Assembly: GCA_027044735.1 (NCBI GenBank)
Contig: JALUBW010000146.1
Span: 1-9,678 of the forward strand
Source: Anaerolineales bacterium
GTDB lineage: Bacteria > Chloroflexota > Anaerolineae > Anaerolineales > DRMV01
Direction: 5' to 3'
Length of the DNA: 9,678 bases
Below, one piece after another: positions 6,459-9,678 of this stretch. Numbering within the stretch: the first letter of the stretch is position 1; each line of letters begins with the position of its first letter. A model generated the notes under the pieces. That model saw nothing but the letters and a program-made list of their open reading frames with translations, was not told the DNA's origin and did no database searches. Position numbers and translations under genes: made by a program.

Positions 6459-7820
6459 ATGAGCAAACCCGAGTTGGTAGTGGTTGGAGGAGGGCTTGCT
6501 GGAAGCGAAGCCGCGTGGCAAGCAGCCGAGCGCGGCGTAAAAGTTGTGCTGTATGAAATGAGACCGCGCGTTTCCACAGGAGCGCACACAACCGACCGCC
6601 TCGCTGAATTGGTGTGCTCAAACTCGCTTGGTTCAAACCTACCTGATAGAGCCGCAGGCGTGCTAAAAAACGAACTACGGCGCATGGGCTCGCTGCTCCT
6701 GCGCACTGCCGAGGAGGTAGCGGTGCCCGCGGGCGGCGCGCTGGCAGTGGATAGGGAACAATTTGCGGAACGCGTCACCAACGCCTTACAAAGCCACCCC
6801 AACATTGAAATCCGCCGTGAGGAAGTCACCGCAATCCCCGAAAAACCGGCAATAATCGCCACCGGGCCTCTCACTTCGCCGCGGTTGTCGCGCGCCCTTG
6901 AAAAACTCACCGGCTTTGAACACCTTTACTTTTACGATGCAATTGCCCCCATCGTGGTGGCGGATTCCATCAACATGGATGTGTGCTTTCGCTCCTCGCG
7001 CTACGGCCGCGGCGGCGAAGAAGGCGACTACATCAACTGCCCAATGAACCGTGAAGAATATGAGCGCTTTGTGGACGCGCTGGTGAATGCCGAGCGGATT
7101 GAACTCCACGACTTTGAAAAACCAGTTTTGGAAGGGGGGCACGGCGTGCGCGCGGGCAAAGGCAAATTCTTTGAAGGTTGCCTTCCCATAGAGGTGCTGG
7201 CGCGCCGCGGCCGCGATGCTTTGGCCTTCGGCCCCCTCCGACCGGTTGGCCTTACCGACCCCCGCACCGGCAAACGCCCTTACGCTGTAGTACAATTGCG
7301 GCAAGACAACCTCGCAGGCACTCTGTACAACATGGTTGGCTTCCAAACCAACCTCAAATTCGGCGAGCAAAAACGGGTTTTTAGGCTCATCCCCGGCCTT
7401 GAAAACGCCGAATTCGCCCGCTTTGGGCAAATGCACCGCAACACCTTCATCTTTTCCCCCGCACTTCTCCTCCCAACACTCCAATTCCGCACCCGCCCCG
7501 ACCTCTTCTTCGCCGGTCAGATAACCGGCGTAGAAGGGTACGTGGGCAATATCGCGACCGGTCTGCTCGCCGGCTGGAACGCCGCCCGTTTTTTGCAGGG
7601 CAAGCAGCCGCTCGTTTTGCCGCGCGAAACCATGCTTGGCGCTCTATGCCACTACATCACCCATGCCTCCGAAGCCGATTTCCAACCCATGAAGGCCAAC
7701 TATGGCATACTGCCGCCGCTGCCGCGCCGCATCCGCAACAAGCGCAAACGCTACTCGGCCTACGCACAGAGGGCGCGCGCGGCGCTTGACAAATTTTTGC
7801 AAACTATTTCCGAACCATAA
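6459..7820 (+). CDS. trmFO: TrmFO, folate/FAD-dependent tRNA (uracil-54) C5-methyltransferase
   Basis: This enzyme makes 5-methyluridine at position 54 of the tRNA T-loop, taking the carbon from 5,10-methylenetetrahydrofolate and reducing it with FADH2 and NAD(P)H. It replaces the SAM-dependent TrmA of many proteobacteria. The 453-residue protein begins with the FAD Rossmann motif [15 protein letters not shown] (7-21), followed by YEMRP. The conserved cysteines are C53 in [10 protein letters not shown] and C241 in [10 protein letters not shown], corresponding to the two catalytic cysteines known from Bacillus and Thermus TrmFO. Other family blocks are [12 protein letters not shown] (89-100), YDAIAPIV (159-166), [31 protein letters not shown] and [18 protein letters not shown] (351-368). 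Start 6459 has AGGAG eight bases before it, and the FAD motif begins correctly from there; a longer frame from 6075 runs antisense to the lipoprotein gene. It is 30 bp upstream of a folate-binding GcvT-like gene and probably shares its transcript. Confidence 0.95.
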   Translation: MSKPELVVVGGGLAGSEAAWQAAERGVKVVLYEMRPRVSTGAHTTDRLAELVCSNSLGSNLPDRAAGVLKNELRRMGSLLLRTAEEVAVPAGGALAVDREQFAERVTNALQSHPNIEIRREEVTAIPEKPAIIATGPLTSPRLSRALEKLTGFEHLYFYDAIAPIVVADSINMDVCFRSSRYGRGGEEGDYINCPMNREEYERFVDALVNAERIELHDFEKPVLEGGHGVRAGKGKFFEGCLPIEVLARRGRDALAFGPLRPVGLTDPRTGKRPYAVVQLRQDNLAGTLYNMVGFQTNLKFGEQKRVFRLIPGLENAEFARFGQMHRNTFIFSPALLLPTLQFRTRPDLFFAGQITGVEGYVGNIATGLLAGWNAARFLQGKQPLVLPRETMLGALCHYITHASEADFQPMKANYGILPPLPRRIRNKRKRYSAYAQRARAALDKFLQTISEP

Positions 7821-7850
7821 CCTACCCCTCCCACCTCCCGGAGGCCAAAA

Positions 7851-8813
7851 ATGCCTTGGTTCTACTATCGCTACGGAGCCGTTGGAGTCATCCGCCTCAC
7901 CGGAGCCGACCGCTACAAATTCCTGCAAGAACTGACTACAAACGACCTCAGCCAAGTTTCTGCCGAGCAGGCCGTTTTCACCGTGCTCACAAACGCGGCG
8001 GGCAGAATTTTAGACTTGCTCACCGTGATAGAAGACCAAGATTCGCTCATCATCATCACCCAAAACGGCTACGCCGAAGCCACGCTAAAGCACCTGCACA
8101 ACAAAGCCTTTCCACCAGCAAAAGAAGAGCCACTCGCGAATTTGCGGCAAGCGTCCCCAAAATACAACATCTCCCTTGCCGACGAAACCAACGGATGGGA
8201 TGTGGCCGTTTTGCTTCCGGGGAAAGAACCACCGCCTGGGGGCTTAGAAATGCCGCCGCGGGCAGGGCACGTGCAACGCTTCCAAAACCGCTCAGCAGCC
8301 GTGGCTTTGCCCCCAGTGTTGGGCGGCGGCCTGTTGCTCTTGCAACCGCGCGGCGTCACCGTGATGGTGATGATGCAAGCCCAATGGCTGGACGATGCTT
8401 CATTTGACGCCGAGCGCATCCGCCGCGGCATACCGGGCCCCGGCACAGAACTGACTGCCGAGTTCTCCCCCTTTGAAGTGGGCTTGGAAGAAATGGTGAC
8501 CTTTGACAAACCCAACTTTGCGGGGAAGGCCATTTTAGTCAACGAAAGCCGCCACAAGGAGCGCGGAGGCGCTCTTGTGGGAGTAGCGCTTGAAAACCCC
8601 GTAGAGCCGCCCGTCGCAGTCCGGCTCGGCGAACGACACATTGGGCGCATTACCTCTGCCGCTCAGGTTTTAGGCGAACCGCCGCACGCCTTGGCAGTAG
8701 TCCAACGCCGCTATGCTCTGGATGGGGTGGCAGTGGTTGTAGGGCCTCTGGCCGAAGGCGGCGGCCTGACGGGAAGGCTGACCCGTCTCCCTTGGCAAAA
8801 GGAAGGACCTTGA
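7851..8813 (+). CDS. GcvT/YgfZ-like folate-binding protein
   Basis: The 320-residue protein belongs to the aminomethyltransferase superfamily, which binds tetrahydrofolate. The N-terminal part (YRYGAVGVIRLTGADRYKFL, then LTTNDLS and LTNAAGRILDLLTVIED, residues 7-62) looks like YgfZ and GcvT. The middle is short and divergent. Residues 187-230 (AERIRRGIPGPGTEL and SPFEVGLEEMVTFDKPNFAGK) follow GcvT order, and IGRITSAAQVLGEPPHALAVV (264-284) matches the GcvT C-terminal barrel. The YgfZ signature KGCYxGQE is absent; DKPNFAGKAILVNES takes its place, as in GcvT. It is about 40-50 residues shorter than true GcvT. No gcvH or gcvP is present, so a role in glycine cleavage is not supported. YgfZ proteins assist Fe-S enzymes and tRNA modification, which would suit the trmFO neighbour. 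GGAGG six bases before ATG 7851 decides the start. Two CCTCC tracts just upstream could pair with that site. Confidence 0.8.
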   Translation: MPWFYYRYGAVGVIRLTGADRYKFLQELTTNDLSQVSAEQAVFTVLTNAAGRILDLLTVIEDQDSLIIITQNGYAEATLKHLHNKAFPPAKEEPLANLRQASPKYNISLADETNGWDVAVLLPGKEPPPGGLEMPPRAGHVQRFQNRSAAVALPPVLGGGLLLLQPRGVTVMVMMQAQWLDDASFDAERIRRGIPGPGTELTAEFSPFEVGLEEMVTFDKPNFAGKAILVNESRHKERGGALVGVALENPVEPPVAVRLGERHIGRITSAAQVLGEPPHALAVVQRRYALDGVAVVVGPLAEGGGLTGRLTRLPWQKEGP

Positions 8814-9586
8814 ACGCTACGGACGCCTTTGCTGACAAAGTTGCACTGATAACCGGCTCAGGGCGGGGAATTGGCCGAGCAATTGCCCTGCATTTTGCCG
8901 AGCGCGGCGCCGATGTGGTCGTAAACTTCTTCCGCAACCGCTCACCAGCGGAAGAAACGGCCGAAATGGTGCGCAAATTGGGGCGGCGCGCGCTTGTGGT
9001 CAAGGCCAACATTGGCAACATCACCGAGATGGACAGGCTGTTTGCCGAAACCGAAGCCGAATTTGGGCGCCTTGATTTTTTCATCCACAACGCCGCTTCG
9101 GGCTACAACCGACCGGTAATGGAACAGAAGCCGCGCGGCTGGGATTGGACAATGGGCATCAACGCGCGCGCTTTCCTTTTTGGGGCTCAGCGCGCGGCGC
9201 AAATGATGAAAGGCCGCGGTGGCGCCATTGTCGCCGTTTCCAGCCTTGGCGCGCGCTGGGTGTTGCCAGAGTATGTGGTGGTAGGCGCAAGCAAAGCCGC
9301 CCTTGAAGCCTTGGTGCGCTACCTTGCCGTTGAACTTGCCGAATTCGGCATTGTGGTGAACGGGGTTGCACCGGGGGTAGTGCTCACCGACGCGCTCCGG
9401 CATTTCAGCCGGCTGAAAGATGATGAGTTGATCTCACGGATAGCCGCGGCGACGCCGGCCGGGCGCCTGGTGAGCCCCGAAGATGTGGCCGCGCTGGTGG
9501 CTTTTCTCTGCTCGCCCGAGGCTTCTATGATTAGGGGGCAGGTCATTGTGATTGACGGCGGATACACTTTGCCCCTGCGTGCTTAG
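8810..9586 (+). CDS. fabL: Enoyl-[ACP] reductase III (FabL-type SDR)
   Basis: This 258-residue short-chain dehydrogenase is predicted to reduce trans-2-enoyl-ACP with NADPH in the last step of each fatty acid elongation cycle. The cofactor motif is TGSGRGIG (15-22), and HNAASG (93-98) replaces NNAG. The FabL hallmarks are RPVMEQKPRGWDWTMGINAR (101-120), SSLGARWVLPEYVVVGASKA with catalytic Y155 and K162 spaced Y-x6-K instead of the usual Y-x3-K, ALVRYLAVEL, TDALRHF and MIRGQVIVIDGG. All are close to Bacillus subtilis FabL in order and wording. The chosen start is TTG 8810, preceded by AAGGAAGG; it overlaps the preceding stop as TTGA. A TTG at 8792 is also in frame but lacks a ribosome site. 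The overlap suggests translational coupling to the GcvT-like gene. A generic 3-oxoacyl-ACP reductase (FabG) is less likely because of the Y-x6-K spacing. Confidence 0.88.
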   Translation: MNATDAFADKVALITGSGRGIGRAIALHFAERGADVVVNFFRNRSPAEETAEMVRKLGRRALVVKANIGNITEMDRLFAETEAEFGRLDFFIHNAASGYNRPVMEQKPRGWDWTMGINARAFLFGAQRAAQMMKGRGGAIVAVSSLGARWVLPEYVVVGASKAALEALVRYLAVELAEFGIVVNGVAPGVVLTDALRHFSRLKDDELISRIAAATPAGRLVSPEDVAALVAFLCSPEASMIRGQVIVIDGGYTLPLRA

Positions 9587-9599
9587 AGTTCAGGGGCGG

Positions 9600-9622
9600 G
9601 CAGGGGCCTGTCAGCCCCCTGC
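9600..9622 (+). terminator. GC-rich hairpin after fabL, possible weak terminator
   Basis: GCAGGGGC (9600-9607) pairs with GCCCCCTGC (9614-9622), with one bulged C, around the loop CTGTCA. It begins 14 bases after the fabL stop. The following bases are CT-rich (TCTGTCTCC) but not a true T-tract, so it may be a Rho-assisted end or only an RNA 3' stabiliser. The remaining bases to 9678 show no gene I can support. Confidence 0.4.
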
Positions 9623-9678
9623 TCTGTCTCCTCCAAAGGCAAAACAAGCGAAATGTTGCATTTTTAGCACCGACGAGG

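Noticed and set aside
6254..6910. Long extension of the lipoprotein frame antisense to trmFO
   Set aside because: The signal peptide begins at 6253 with a ribosome site; the rest is low-complexity shadow of trmFO.
6786..7484. A 232-codon minus-strand open frame opposite trmFO
   Set aside because: It is a mirror of the strongly conserved trmFO sequence, with no family features of its own.
7851..8813. Glycine cleavage system T protein (gcvT) as a firm call
   Set aside because: It is too short, has a divergent middle, and no gcvH or gcvP lies alongside; a looser GcvT/YgfZ-like label is safer.
9652..9678. ATG at 9652 as the start of a new gene
   Set aside because: It meets TAG after only four codons.

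Overview
The window most resembles an Anaerolineae-like member of the Chloroflexota. The grounds are a moderately high G+C, a lipoprotein with a long Pro/Thr/Ala-rich linker behind its lipobox, and a small acidic protein paired with a nucleotidyltransferase of a kind common in that phylum. A FabL-type enoyl reductase and TrmFO are also present, but they do not fix the taxonomy. The assignment is inference; there is no rRNA or tRNA here to anchor it.

Left part (1-1112). A minus-strand DUF2442 gene runs off the left edge. Divergent from it is a two-gene plus-strand unit that looks decayed. A small protein gene is interrupted by an in-frame TAG. It is followed, with an 11-nt overlap, by an AbiEii-like nucleotidyltransferase gene that carries one frameshift in the middle and a probable second one near its end. 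A clear intrinsic terminator closes this unit.

Centre (1113-6453). A monocistronic branched-chain aminotransferase gene (ilvE) has its own promoter, with a palindrome over the -10 and a hairpin near the predicted transcript start, and a strong terminator. Converging on it is a minus-strand pair. First comes a family 5 solute-binding lipoprotein, then, after a 10-nt gap, a 660-residue protein that joins a complete MTA/SAH-deaminase-type amidohydrolase to a C-terminal CYTH domain. This fusion is the most unusual object in the window. No transporter permease or ATPase is encoded here.

Right part (6327-9678). A divergent promoter region of about 200 bp separates the lipoprotein gene from a plus-strand run: trmFO (folate-dependent tRNA m5U54 methylation), a short GcvT/YgfZ-like folate-binding protein, and fabL (enoyl-ACP reductase III). 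The last two overlap by TTGA. The first two are both predicted to use tetrahydrofolate, so a folate/RNA-modification link is plausible, while fabL appears to be a metabolic passenger. The remaining 92 bp at the right edge hold one GC-rich hairpin and no gene I can recognise. I saw no tRNA, rRNA, CRISPR array, insertion sequence or phage gene.
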